From contig NZ_FCOY01000006.1 of the NCBI RefSeq assembly GCF_900018785.1, forward strand, positions 1,488,001 through 1,552,000: a DNA stretch of 64,000 bases, in the 5' to 3' direction. The position numbers were made by a program, and so were the translations under genes. Under the pieces are notes generated by a model that worked only from the letters and a program-made list of their open reading frames with translations, made no database searches and was not told where the DNA came from. How positions within the stretch are numbered: the stretch's first letter is position 1; each line of letters opens with the position of its first letter. The stretch comes from Xanthomonas massiliensis (GTDB lineage: Bacteria > Pseudomonadota > Gammaproteobacteria > Xanthomonadales > Xanthomonadaceae). Shown piece after piece: positions 56,435 to 64,000 of the stretch.

Positions 56435-56713
56435 ATGCCCGCCCGTGCCCTCGCCTTGCCCGCCCTCGCCGTGCTGGCCGCCCTGGCCGGATGCTCGACG
56501 CCACCGCCCCCGGACCGCGACGATCACGCCGCCCTGCCCGCGCCCGGGTCCGACCGCGACGCCCACGGCTGCATCGGCTCGGCCGGCTACGCCTGGTGCG
56601 AGGGCACCGGCCAGTGCGAACGGCCGTGGGAGCTGGCGCGGGCGAAGGGATTCGACAATACCGCGGCGGCCTTCGCCGCCTGGTGCCGCAACCCGCCGGC
56701 CGCCACGCCCTGA
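56435..56713 (+). CDS. Small Cys-containing lipoprotein
   Basis: A 92-residue protein with a lipoprotein signal: ALALPALAVLAALAGC, with the lipid-anchored cysteine at about residue 20. The mature part has HGCIGSAGYAWCEGTGQCER followed by PWELARAKGF, a compact pattern of four to five cysteines recurring in small proteobacterial envelope lipoproteins of unknown role. AGGAAGGAA lies 7 bases before the ATG at 56435, which is preferred to the ATG 24 bases upstream. Confidence 0.8.
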   Translation: MPARALALPALAVLAALAGCSTPPPPDRDDHAALPAPGSDRDAHGCIGSAGYAWCEGTGQCERPWELARAKGFDNTAAAFAAWCRNPPAATP

Positions 56714-56765
56714 GCGCTCGCCGGCGCCGTGCGCCGCCACGGATCGGGGCGACGGCGCGGCTGCG

Positions 56766-58439
56766 TCACGGCGCGCGGCGATAGACCGCCTGGCCGTCCA
56801 CCCAGGTGGACAGCACCTGCATCTGGTCCAGTTGCGCAGCCGGCACCGCCAGCGGATCGCGGTCCAGGATCACGAAGTCGGCGCGCAGGCCCGGCTTGAG
56901 CATGCCGACCTTGTCCTCGTCGAAACCGGCCCAGGCCGCGTCGGCGGTGAAGCCGCGCAACGCCTCGGCCGCGCTCAGGCGCTGGTCGGGGAACCAGCCG
57001 CCCGGCGGCTGGCCCTGCGCGTCCTGGCGGGTCACCGCGGCGTACAGGCCCAGCCGCGGGTCCGGCGATTCGACCGGGAAGTCCGAGCCCAGCGCCAGGC
57101 GTGCCCCGGACTGCAGGAAGCGCTGCCAGGCATAGGCGCCGAGCAGGCGCTCGTGGCCCAGGCGCTGCTCCGCCCACGGCATGTCCGAGGTCGCGTGGGT
57201 GGGCTGCATGGAGGCGATCACGCCCAGCTGCGCGAAGCGCGGGATGTCCTCCAGGGTGACCACCTGGGCGTGCTCGATGCGCCAGCGGTGGTCGCTGCCG
57301 GCCGCGGTGCCGAGCACGCGCTGGTAGGTATCCAGCACCGTGCGGTTGGCGCGGTCGCCGATGGCGTGGGTGGCCACCTGCAGGTGGCACGAACGCGCCT
57401 GGGCGACCAGCTCGGCATAGCGCTTCGGGTCGGTGACGAACAGGCCGCGGTTGCCGGGATCGTCGCTGTAGTCGGCCAGCAGCGCCGCGCCGCGGCTACC
57501 GAGCGCGCCGTCCATGAACAGCTTGACCCCGTGCATCTCCAGGCGCCCGCCCGGGTGGGTGTACGGGCCGTGCGCGCACAGGTCCGCCAGCGCGGCGTTG
57601 CCGCCGTCGGCATAGGTGTCGATGCGCGCGGTCAGCCGCCCCTGGTCGGCGAAGCGGCGCATCAGCGCCAGGTCCTCGCGCGAGGTGCCCATGTCGTGCA
57701 CGCCGGTCAGCCCGTCGCGGGCCATCGCCGCCAGCGCCTTGTCCAGCGCCTGCTCGCGATAGGCCTCGTCGGGGGCCGGCACGACCGCGGCGACCAGGTC
57801 CATCGCGCCATCCACGAACACCCCGCTGGGACGGCCGTCGCGATCGCGCTCGATGCGCCCGCCGTCGGGCTGCCAGTCGCCCGACAGCGCACGCCCGGCA
57901 TGCGCCTGCGCCAGCGCGATGGCGCGCGAGTTGGCCCAGCCGGCGTGGCCGTCGACGCGGTCCAGCCACACCGGCCGGTCGGGGAAGGCGGCGTCGAGCT
58001 CGGCCGCGGTCGGGAAGCGCTGGCCCGGCCAGTCGTTCTGGTCCCAGCCGTTGCCCAGGATCCAGGCATTGGCCGGCAGCGTCCTGGCATAGGCCTGCAG
58101 GCGCGCGACCACCTCGGCCGTGTCGCGCGCGCCGGTCAGATCGGCCTGCATCAGCGCATAGCCCAGGTACATCACGTGCCCGTGGGCATCGATCAGCCCC
58201 GGCACCACCGTGGCCGTCCCGGCGTCGATGCGCGCGGCCTGCGGATAGCGTTGCTGCAGCGCGGCGGCATCGCCGACGGCGACCACGCGCCCGCCCTCGT
58301 CCCATACCAGCGCGGTGGCCGTGGGCTGCCGTGGATCGGAGGTCAGGACCTGCGCGGCGGTCAGCAGGTGGAGATCGGCCGCCGCGGCGGCCAGGGGCAT
58401 CAGGCAGGCGCAGGCGAGCGCCAACAGGCGAGCGGGCAT
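56766..58439 (-). CDS. Exported amidohydrolase (YtcJ-like, metal-dependent)
   Basis: A 557-residue protein with a signal peptide (residues 1-21, MPARLLALACACLMPLAAAA) and an amidohydrolase_3 fold. Metal-site motifs: VVPGLIDAHGHVMYLG near the N-terminus, GVKLFMDGALGSRGAALLA, HLQVATHAIGDRANRTVLD, HRWRIEHAQVV and LALGSDFPVESPDPRLG. It probably acts in the periplasm on amide or imine substrates; the substrate cannot be inferred from its neighbours. It converges on the small lipoprotein gene. Confidence 0.9.
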   Translation of the reverse strand: MPARLLALACACLMPLAAAAADLHLLTAAQVLTSDPRQPTATALVWDEGGRVVAVGDAAALQQRYPQAARIDAGTATVVPGLIDAHGHVMYLGYALMQADLTGARDTAEVVARLQAYARTLPANAWILGNGWDQNDWPGQRFPTAAELDAAFPDRPVWLDRVDGHAGWANSRAIALAQAHAGRALSGDWQPDGGRIERDRDGRPSGVFVDGAMDLVAAVVPAPDEAYREQALDKALAAMARDGLTGVHDMGTSREDLALMRRFADQGRLTARIDTYADGGNAALADLCAHGPYTHPGGRLEMHGVKLFMDGALGSRGAALLADYSDDPGNRGLFVTDPKRYAELVAQARSCHLQVATHAIGDRANRTVLDTYQRVLGTAAGSDHRWRIEHAQVVTLEDIPRFAQLGVIASMQPTHATSDMPWAEQRLGHERLLGAYAWQRFLQSGARLALGSDFPVESPDPRLGLYAAVTRQDAQGQPPGGWFPDQRLSAAEALRGFTADAAWAGFDEDKVGMLKPGLRADFVILDRDPLAVPAAQLDQMQVLSTWVDGQAVYRRAP

Positions 58440-58508
58440 GGCGGTTTTCCGCGTAAGGACGGCGGCGGCCATGCTAGCGTCCCGCCGCGCCGCCGTCCCG
58501 CATGGCGC

Positions 58509-58943
58509 TCAGCCGGCCAGTTCGGCCTCCAGGCTGATCGGCACCGCGCTCAGCGCCTTGGACACCGGGCAGTTCTGCTTGGCGTCCTCGGCGATCTCGC
58601 GGAACTTGGCCGCATCGATGCCCGGCACCTTGGCGGTGACCTTCAGCCGGATCTGCGACAGCTGCGGGCCGCCGTCCATCGACAGGTCCACCTCCGCGCG
58701 CGTGTCCAGCGCCGTCGGCGCGAACCCTTCCCCGCTCAGCTTGGCCGACAGGGCCATGGTGAAACAGCCGGCGTGGGCGGCGGCGATCAGCTCCTCCGGG
58801 TTGGTGCCCTTGGCATCGCCGAAGCGCGTGTTGAAACCGTAGGGCGCCTTGTCCAGCAGCCCGCTCTCGGGCGTGCTCAGGCTGCCCTGGCCATGCTTGA
58901 GGTCGCCTTCCCAGTGGGCCAGTGCGTGTCGGGAAATGCCCAT
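58509..58943 (-). CDS. OsmC-family peroxiredoxin
   Basis: A 144-residue thiol peroxidase-like protein protecting against organic hydroperoxides. The two catalytic cysteines are Cys60 in AAAHAGCFTMALSAKL and the later one in AKQNCPVSKALSAVP (about residue 125). It begins MGISRHALAHWEGDLKHGQG, typical of OsmC rather than Ohr. Length is normal. It lies 69 bases upstream of the exported amidohydrolase gene in the same direction and diverges from the HU-like gene. Confidence 0.94.
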   Translation of the reverse strand: MGISRHALAHWEGDLKHGQGSLSTPESGLLDKAPYGFNTRFGDAKGTNPEELIAAAHAGCFTMALSAKLSGEGFAPTALDTRAEVDLSMDGGPQLSQIRLKVTAKVPGIDAAKFREIAEDAKQNCPVSKALSAVPISLEAELAG

Positions 58944-59067
58944 GTGCGGAACTCCTGCGGTTGCGGTGGGAAGGCGCACGCTAGGGCAGATCGCGTTACG
59001 CCGACGTGTCGCGGCGGCGCCGCCGGTCGGAATCCGGCGATTTCCGCGTTTTTTTGCGGCTTTCCTA

Positions 59068-59096
59068 TTGGCGGGGGGAGTGGCTTGGCCTACATT
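59068..59096 (+). promoter_or_regulatory. Promoter of the HU-like gene
   Basis: TTGGCG (59068-59073) and TACATT (59091-59096) are 17 bases apart, giving a leader of about 50 bases. A run of six T (59050-59055 region) lies upstream as a possible UP-like element. Confidence 0.6.
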
Positions 59097-59154
59097 TCGC
59101 CTTGCCGACGGTGGTCGGCACGACCAACAACAACCGTTCACGGAACAGGAAATC

Positions 59155-59550
59155 ATGGCAAAGACCGCTCCCAAGGCTGCCCCGAAAGCAGCGAAGAAAG
59201 CCGCCAGCAAGGCTGCCGCCAAGCCGGCCCCCCTCAAGCCGATCAAGGAAGCGCTGACCAAGTCCGGTCTGGTCGCGCACATCGTCGAGACCACCGAAGT
59301 GGCCGCCAAGGACGTGCGTGCCGTGCTGGCCGCCCTGGAGAGCACCATCCATGCGTCCGTCCACAAGAAGGGCGCCGGCGCCTTCACCCTGCCGGGCCTG
59401 CTGAAGATCACCTCGGTCCACGTGCCGGCCAAGCCGAAGCGCAAGGGCATCAACCCGTTCACCAAGCAGGAGCAGGTGTTCGCCGCCAAGCCGGCCACCA
59501 CCAAGCTCAAGGTGCGCCCGCTCAAGAAGCTCAAGGACGCCGCGCTCTGA
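59155..59550 (+). CDS. HU-family histone-like protein with Lys/Ala-rich N-terminal tail
   Basis: A 131-residue nucleoid protein. Residues 1-30 are a histone H1-like tail (TAPKAAPKAAKKAASKAAAK). Residues 31-131 carry the HU/IHF fold: LKPIKEALTKSGLVAHIVE, KDVRAVLAALESTIHASVH, the FTLPGLLKITSVHVPAKP beta region and the arm-tip motif KGINPFTKQ, where HU usually has GRNPQTG. ACAGGAA sits 4 bases before the ATG. It is monocistronic, with its own promoter and a strong terminator. The tail distinguishes it from ordinary HupB (about 90 residues). Confidence 0.93.
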   Translation: MAKTAPKAAPKAAKKAASKAAAKPAPLKPIKEALTKSGLVAHIVETTEVAAKDVRAVLAALESTIHASVHKKGAGAFTLPGLLKITSVHVPAKPKRKGINPFTKQEQVFAAKPATTKLKVRPLKKLKDAAL

Positions 59551-59572
59551 TCCCGAGCGGATCGGGACCTGG

Positions 59573-59600
59573 AACGGGACGGCAACCGCCGTCCCGTTTT
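59573..59600 (+). terminator. Rho-independent terminator of the HU-like gene
   Basis: AACGGGACGGC pairs perfectly with GCCGTCCCGTT around an AACC loop, followed by TT and then C. It begins 23 bases after the stop codon. Confidence 0.85.
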
Positions 59601-59705
59601 CGTATCCGGCCCCGGCTGGAACGCAGCGTCGCGACCATCCCCCTCACCCGCGCCGGCCGGCACGGCTAAGGTGGTCGCCACCGAAGCACACCGGGTGGTG
59701 CCTGC

Positions 59706-60005
59706 ATGCCACGCCATCGTTACCGCATCACCGTCACGCCGGTCCGCAGCGACGGCCTGCCCTGCAGCGGCCGCTGCAGCATCGAATTCGAACGCGCCAG
59801 CACGCGCGACTGGATGCGCCAGCTCGAGGCCGACCACCGCCTGCGCGGCATGGCCGGCGACGAGCGCGTCGCGCTTACCATCGGCCTGTTGCTGCTGGAC
59901 AGCCTCGACGCATCGCGGTTGCCGCCCCCGCTGGCGGCGCTGGCCGCCTGCCTGGATGCCCCCGCGCCGGCCGACGGGCACCGCCAGGACACGGCCAGCG
60001 CATAG
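59706..60005 (+). CDS. DUF3861-like small protein
   Basis: A 99-residue soluble protein starting MPRHRYRITVTPVRSDGLPC with SGRCSIEFERASTRDWMRQL and GDERVALTIGLLLLDSL. The HRYRITVTP opening and overall pattern resemble DUF3861 proteins; no activity is known. It lies 105 bases after the HU-like stop codon, beyond the terminator, and 28 bases before a lipoprotein gene, possibly in one transcript with it. Confidence 0.7.
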   Translation: MPRHRYRITVTPVRSDGLPCSGRCSIEFERASTRDWMRQLEADHRLRGMAGDERVALTIGLLLLDSLDASRLPPPLAALAACLDAPAPADGHRQDTASA

Positions 60006-60033
60006 ACTGGCGCGCCTGCCGCCGGAGAGTCCC

Positions 60034-60555
60034 ATGCGCAAAGCCGCCGCGTTGCTGTTGCCCCTGCTCGCCGTCGGCTGCTCCTGCCAGCCGCACGACC
60101 GCGACGCCACCGCCGCCCGCCCCCGCGATGCGGCCGCCGTCGGGGCCGCCGCCGAAACCAGTGCGACCATCGCACCTGCCGATACGCCGGTGCTGGCCGT
60201 CGTGCCCGCCCCGGAGGCGCGCGAAGCCGCGCGGACCGTGCATGCCTATTTCCAGGCACTGCTGCAGCAGCGTCGCGACGGCAATGCGTTCTGGAGCGGA
60301 GGCCGGCCGCCGCCGCAACCGGACGATGCGATCGTGCGCGCCTGGCCGCAGGTGCAGCGCATGCGCGTGGTCACCGGCCAGGCCAGGCCGCTGGACCGGC
60401 AACTGCCCGCCGACACCCTGGAAATCCCGGTGGAACTGAGCGCCGACACCGCCCAGGGGCTGCTGCGCGCCGGCGGCTGGTACCGCCTGCACCGGCGCCT
60501 GGACGGCAGCGGCTGGGAGATCACCTCCGCCTCGCTGCGGCCGCACCTGGACTGA
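60034..60555 (+). CDS. Lipoprotein of unknown function
   Basis: A 173-residue protein with signal and lipobox in MRKAAALLLPLLAVGCSC (lipid-anchored cysteine at residue 16). A low-complexity Ala/Asp/Arg linker follows, then a soluble domain (AREAARTVHAYFQALLQQRR, GWYRLHRRLDGSGWEITSAS) that looks like a small NTF2- or DUF-type envelope domain. GGAGAG precedes the ATG by 5 bases. No known family is recognised with confidence. Confidence 0.75.
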   Translation: MRKAAALLLPLLAVGCSCQPHDRDATAARPRDAAAVGAAAETSATIAPADTPVLAVVPAPEAREAARTVHAYFQALLQQRRDGNAFWSGGRPPPQPDDAIVRAWPQVQRMRVVTGQARPLDRQLPADTLEIPVELSADTAQGLLRAGGWYRLHRRLDGSGWEITSASLRPHLD

Positions 60556-60618
60556 GCGCTAATGCCGGGTTCACCGCTCGCGCGCACCCTGTGCGGCGTG
60601 CCCACCAGGAATCTTGCC

Positions 60619-61233
60619 ATGGCCCTGTTCCATCGCCCGCCCCCGATCCTCGCATGGCTGCTGGCCGTGTCGGCCGCACTCGCGTGCCTGCCGGGCACCG
60701 CCCTGGCCACGCCGCGGGTGGAGGGCGATCGCCTCAGCGTCGATGCCGGCGACGTGGACGGCTACCTGCAGGCGCAGTTCCCGCAGACCCGCGACGTCGT
60801 CCGCGGCCTGCTGGCGCTGACCGTCAGCCGGCCCGCGGTGGCGCTGCCCCCGGGCGATCGCGCCGACCTGCAGTTCGACCTGGCCCTAGCGCCGGCCGGC
60901 GGTACCGCGACCCCGCTGGGCCGGGTCCGCATGAGCAGCGCGCTGCGCTACGACGGCCAGCGCCAGGCCTTCTTCCTGGAATCGCCGAGCGTGGACGGCT
61001 TCGTCGCCGCCAACGGCGACGGCCAGCTGGACGCGCAGACGCGCAAGCTGGTCAATGCCTGGCTGGTCGACTACGCCCGCCGCGAGCCGGTCTACCGCCT
61101 GCCCGCCGGTGCCGCCGCGCTGATGGGCACGCTGCAGGTGCGCGACGCCGGCGTGGACGGCGGCCGCCTGGTGGTGCGGTTCGACCGCGACATCCAGGCG
61201 CTGGTGCCGCCGCAGCTGCTGCAGCCGCGCTGA
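60619..61233 (+). CDS. DUF1439 (YceB-like) exported protein
   Basis: A 204-residue protein with a signal peptide (HRPPPILAWLLAVSAALACL, cleavage near ALA at residue 32). The mature part follows the DUF1439 pattern: SVDAGDVDGYLQAQFPQTRD, RVRMSSALRYDGQRQAFFLE, LVNAWLVDYARREPVYRLP and VRFDRDIQALVPPQLLQPR. E. coli YceB is a lipoprotein; here no lipobox cysteine is evident at the cleavage site. The ATG at 60619 has AGGA 8 bases upstream. It may bind lipid or act in envelope maintenance, but its function is unproven. Confidence 0.8.
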   Translation: MALFHRPPPILAWLLAVSAALACLPGTALATPRVEGDRLSVDAGDVDGYLQAQFPQTRDVVRGLLALTVSRPAVALPPGDRADLQFDLALAPAGGTATPLGRVRMSSALRYDGQRQAFFLESPSVDGFVAANGDGQLDAQTRKLVNAWLVDYARREPVYRLPAGAAALMGTLQVRDAGVDGGRLVVRFDRDIQALVPPQLLQPR

Positions 61234-61240
61234 GCGCGCC

Positions 61241-61786
61241 TCACTCGGCCTGCAGCGCCGTGGCGACCGCCTCGGCGAAGGCGGGGATGTCGTCGGGCTT
61301 GCGGCTGGTGATCACCTGCCCGTCCACCACCACCGCGCTGTCCTGCCACTCGCCGCCGGCATTGGCCAGGTCGGTCTTCAGCGACGGCCACGAGGTGACC
61401 TTGCGTCCCTTCGCCAGGCCGCTCTCCACCAGCATCCAGGGACCGTGGCAGATCGCCGCCACCGGCTTGCCGGCCTGGGCGAAGGCACGGACGAAGGCGA
61501 CCGCTTCCGGATCGCGGCGCAGCGTGTCCGGGTTGATCACTCCGCCCGGCAGCACCAGCGCGTCGTAGTCGGCCACGCGGGCCTTGGCCAGCGGCACATC
61601 CACCGCCACCGGGCGGCCCCAGTCGCCGTGCAGCCAGCCGCGGATGGCGTCGCCGTCCTTGGGCGAGACCACGTCCACCTTCGTCCCGCGCGCCTGCAGC
61701 AGGCGCCTGGGCTCCTCCAGCTCGGACTGCTCGAAACCGTCGGTGGCCAGCACCGCCACGCGTTTGCCGTCGAGATCGTGCGCCAT
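61241..61786 (-). CDS. DJ-1/PfpI-family protein (YhbO-like)
   Basis: A 181-residue class I glutamine amidotransferase-like protein. The nucleophile cysteine is in KPVAAICHGPWMLVESGLAK (about residue 113). The acidic partner lies in VAVLATDGFEQSELEEPRRL and the oxyanion region in YDALVLPGGVINPD. E. coli YhbO and relatives protect against glycation and stress; peptidase claims are disputed. GAGGAGG lies just before the ATG, a strong ribosome-binding site. It converges on the DUF1439 gene, leaving 7 bases. Confidence 0.94.
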   Translation of the reverse strand: MAHDLDGKRVAVLATDGFEQSELEEPRRLLQARGTKVDVVSPKDGDAIRGWLHGDWGRPVAVDVPLAKARVADYDALVLPGGVINPDTLRRDPEAVAFVRAFAQAGKPVAAICHGPWMLVESGLAKGRKVTSWPSLKTDLANAGGEWQDSAVVVDGQVITSRKPDDIPAFAEAVATALQAE

Positions 61787-61866
61787 GGGAACCTCCTCGC
61801 AATGGACGAGGCCCCACCTTGGCGCCGGCGATGTCCCGCGGCCGTGAACCGGGTGTTACCGCCGCG

Positions 61867-62334
61867 TCAGCGCTTGGGCTGCAGCAACGTGCCGGTGCAA
61901 CGCGGCGAGCCGCAGCGGCAGGCCCAGATCTTCTTCAGCCGCGGGGTGTGACGCTCGGCCAGGGTGATGCCGTAGTTGTAGGTGAGTTCCTCGCCCGGGG
62001 CGATGTCGGCGATGGCCTCGATGAACACCCGGTCCAGGCGCCGGTCGCGTCCCGGATGCTCCTCCAGCACCGCCTGACAGTTGGGCTCGCAGCTGTGGTT
62101 GATCCAGCGCGCGGTATTGCCCTCCGCCGTGGCATCGATCACGTAGCGCTCGTTGAGCGTGAACAGGAAGGTGTGCCCGCTCTCGGCGTCGCCGGCGTTG
62201 CTGCGATCGACCTCGGCGTGGGTACGCCGGCGCCCCTTGTACTCGATGATCCGCTCGCCCTTGCCGATGGGTGCCACGGCGAACACGCCGTTGCCGTGGA
62301 TGCGGGACTTGTGGGCGACGATCTTGCGGGCCAT
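61867..62334 (-). CDS. SET-domain protein lysine methyltransferase
   Basis: A 155-residue SAM-dependent enzyme consisting of little more than a SET domain. Motifs: IHGNGVFAVAPIGKGERIIE (residues 12-31), RWINHSCEPNC (76-86, SAM and catalytic fold), GEELTYNYG (114-122, catalytic tyrosine) and the post-SET cysteines CRCGSPRCTG (139-148). Such proteins methylate lysines of histones in eukaryotes; bacterial forms are less understood. Start: ATG at 62334, MARKIVAHKSR. It diverges from the SUF regulator gene and lies about 2.3 kb from the HU-like gene with a Lys-rich tail, a possible substrate (inference). Confidence 0.92.
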   Translation of the reverse strand: MARKIVAHKSRIHGNGVFAVAPIGKGERIIEYKGRRRTHAEVDRSNAGDAESGHTFLFTLNERYVIDATAEGNTARWINHSCEPNCQAVLEEHPGRDRRLDRVFIEAIADIAPGEELTYNYGITLAERHTPRLKKIWACRCGSPRCTGTLLQPKR

Positions 62335-62437
62335 CGGGATTCCGTGCGGGGAGAACCCGGCGATTCTGGCGCAAAAGCCGGCCGCGCCCAAGCCGCGCGC
62401 GATGCGCGGTGGCGATGAACGCCATCGCCACGAGCGA

Positions 62438-62466
62438 TTGGCCTGGCGCCGGCGAAAGGGTACAAT
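62438..62466 (+). promoter_or_regulatory. Promoter of the SUF operon
   Basis: TTGGCC (62438-62443) and TACAAT (62461-62466) are separated by exactly 17 bases, about 33 bases before the regulator gene. An Rrf2-type repressor would be expected to bind over or just behind this element (inference). Confidence 0.75.
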
Positions 62467-62499
62467 TTTGGTCCGCATTGAATCCGGCCACTTCCCGCC

Positions 62500-62964
62500 A
62501 TGCTGCGCGTCACCAAACTGACCGACTACGCGACCGTGGTGCTGACCGTCCTGGCCGGCCAGCCCGGCAAGGTGCTCAGCGCCAACGAGCTGGCCGAGCA
62601 GTCCGGGCTTGAGCCGACCACCGTGGCCAAGTTGCTCAAGCCGCTGGCCCAAGCCGGCCTGGTCGAGGGCCTGCGCGGCGTGCGCGGCGGCTACCGGCTG
62701 GCGCGCCCGGCCGAGCGGATCACCCTGATCGAGATCGTCGAGGCGATGGAAGGCCCGCTGGCGATCACCGAGTGCAGCCAGGACCACGGCCAGTGTGGCA
62801 TCGCCCACCAGTGCGGCGTGCGCTCGAACTGGCGGCTGATCAACGACGTGCTGTTCGATGCGCTGCGCGGGGTCACCCTGGCGCAGATGCTGCAACCGCT
62901 CTCCCCCGCTTCCCTGGGCCAAGGCCGCCGGCGACCGATCGCCGTGCGCATCGCCCGTTCCTGA
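62500..62964 (+). CDS. Rrf2-family SUF system regulator (IscR-like)
   Basis: A 154-residue winged-helix regulator. N-terminal DNA-binding domain: [60 protein letters not shown]. Three cysteines for a 2Fe-2S cluster lie in [20 protein letters not shown] (about residues 91-106). It is the first gene of the SUF operon and probably senses cluster status to control itself and sufB onward. It starts [12 protein letters not shown], the usual N-terminus. Confidence 0.95.
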   Translation: MLRVTKLTDYATVVLTVLAGQPGKVLSANELAEQSGLEPTTVAKLLKPLAQAGLVEGLRGVRGGYRLARPAERITLIEIVEAMEGPLAITECSQDHGQCGIAHQCGVRSNWRLINDVLFDALRGVTLAQMLQPLSPASLGQGRRRPIAVRIARS

Positions 62965-62980
62965 CACCGTAGGCAGCCCG

Positions 62981-64000
<1,020 letters not shown>

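Overview
The window looks like a chromosomal segment of a high-GC gammaproteobacterium of the Xanthomonadaceae/Lysobacteraceae (Lysobacter, Luteimonas, Pseudoxanthomonas or Stenotrophomonas type). Three things point there: the fused aspartokinase/diaminopimelate decarboxylase gene, the MurD2-MurL pair of the xanthomonad peptidoglycan pathway, and the order tpiA-secG-tRNA-Leu-nuoA...N followed by initiator tRNA-rimP-nusA-infB-rbfA-truB-rpsO-pnp. No phage, integrase, transposase or CRISPR array is visible. Almost all of it is core genome, mostly read from the minus strand in tightly packed, often ATGA-overlapping operons.

Layout, left to right. 1-3.1 kb: the 5' part of an Lhr-type helicase gene on minus, then two small plus-strand genes (a Lys/Ala-rich DUF6496 protein and a DUF3175 protein whose stop codon seems lost through a frameshift). 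2.8-12.3 kb: the classic translation/RNA operon, with a 17-bp-spaced promoter inside it ahead of rpsO-pnp and a UUCG-loop terminator behind pnp. At its head lie the initiator tRNA, the terminator of that tRNA and a palindrome-covered TATAAT promoter. 12.3-27.1 kb: all 14 genes of respiratory complex I. 27.2-29.7 kb: tRNA-Leu, secG, tpiA and a non-heme iron oxygenase gene.

30.1-38.8 kb: glmM-accD, then trpA/trpB with a 35-codon ORF tiled between them, a divergent LysR regulator, trpF-truA and a FimV-like gene. 39.0-42.1 kb: a plus-strand pair of envelope glycosyltransferase genes (GT2-GtrA and a GT39-like membrane enzyme). The second has no ordinary start codon where one is needed. 42.1-47.9 kb: asd, a D-2-hydroxyacid dehydrogenase, aroC and prmB on minus, then a Sco-like protein and psd on plus.

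47.9-48.5 kb holds about four non-coding tandem units of 124-128 bp. 48.5-54.3 kb is a cell-wall precursor cluster in transcription order lysAC, a small unknown membrane protein, murL, murD2. It supplies meso-diaminopimelate/lysine and builds the D-glutamate step of peptidoglycan by ligating L-Glu and then epimerising it. 54.5-62.3 kb carries two tandem PhzF-like genes, small lipoproteins, an exported amidohydrolase, an OsmC-type peroxidase, a histone-like HU protein with a Lys/Ala-rich tail, a DJ-1/PfpI protein and a SET-domain methyltransferase. 62.4 kb to the end starts the SUF iron-sulfur operon (Rrf2 regulator, then sufB, cut by the window edge).

Functionally the window joins translation, energy conversion, tryptophan/aspartate-family synthesis and envelope building. 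The most unusual parts are the murL/murD2/membrane-protein set, the trpB-sORF-trpA tiling, the 128-bp tandem repeats, and the histone-like proteins close to a SET methyltransferase.
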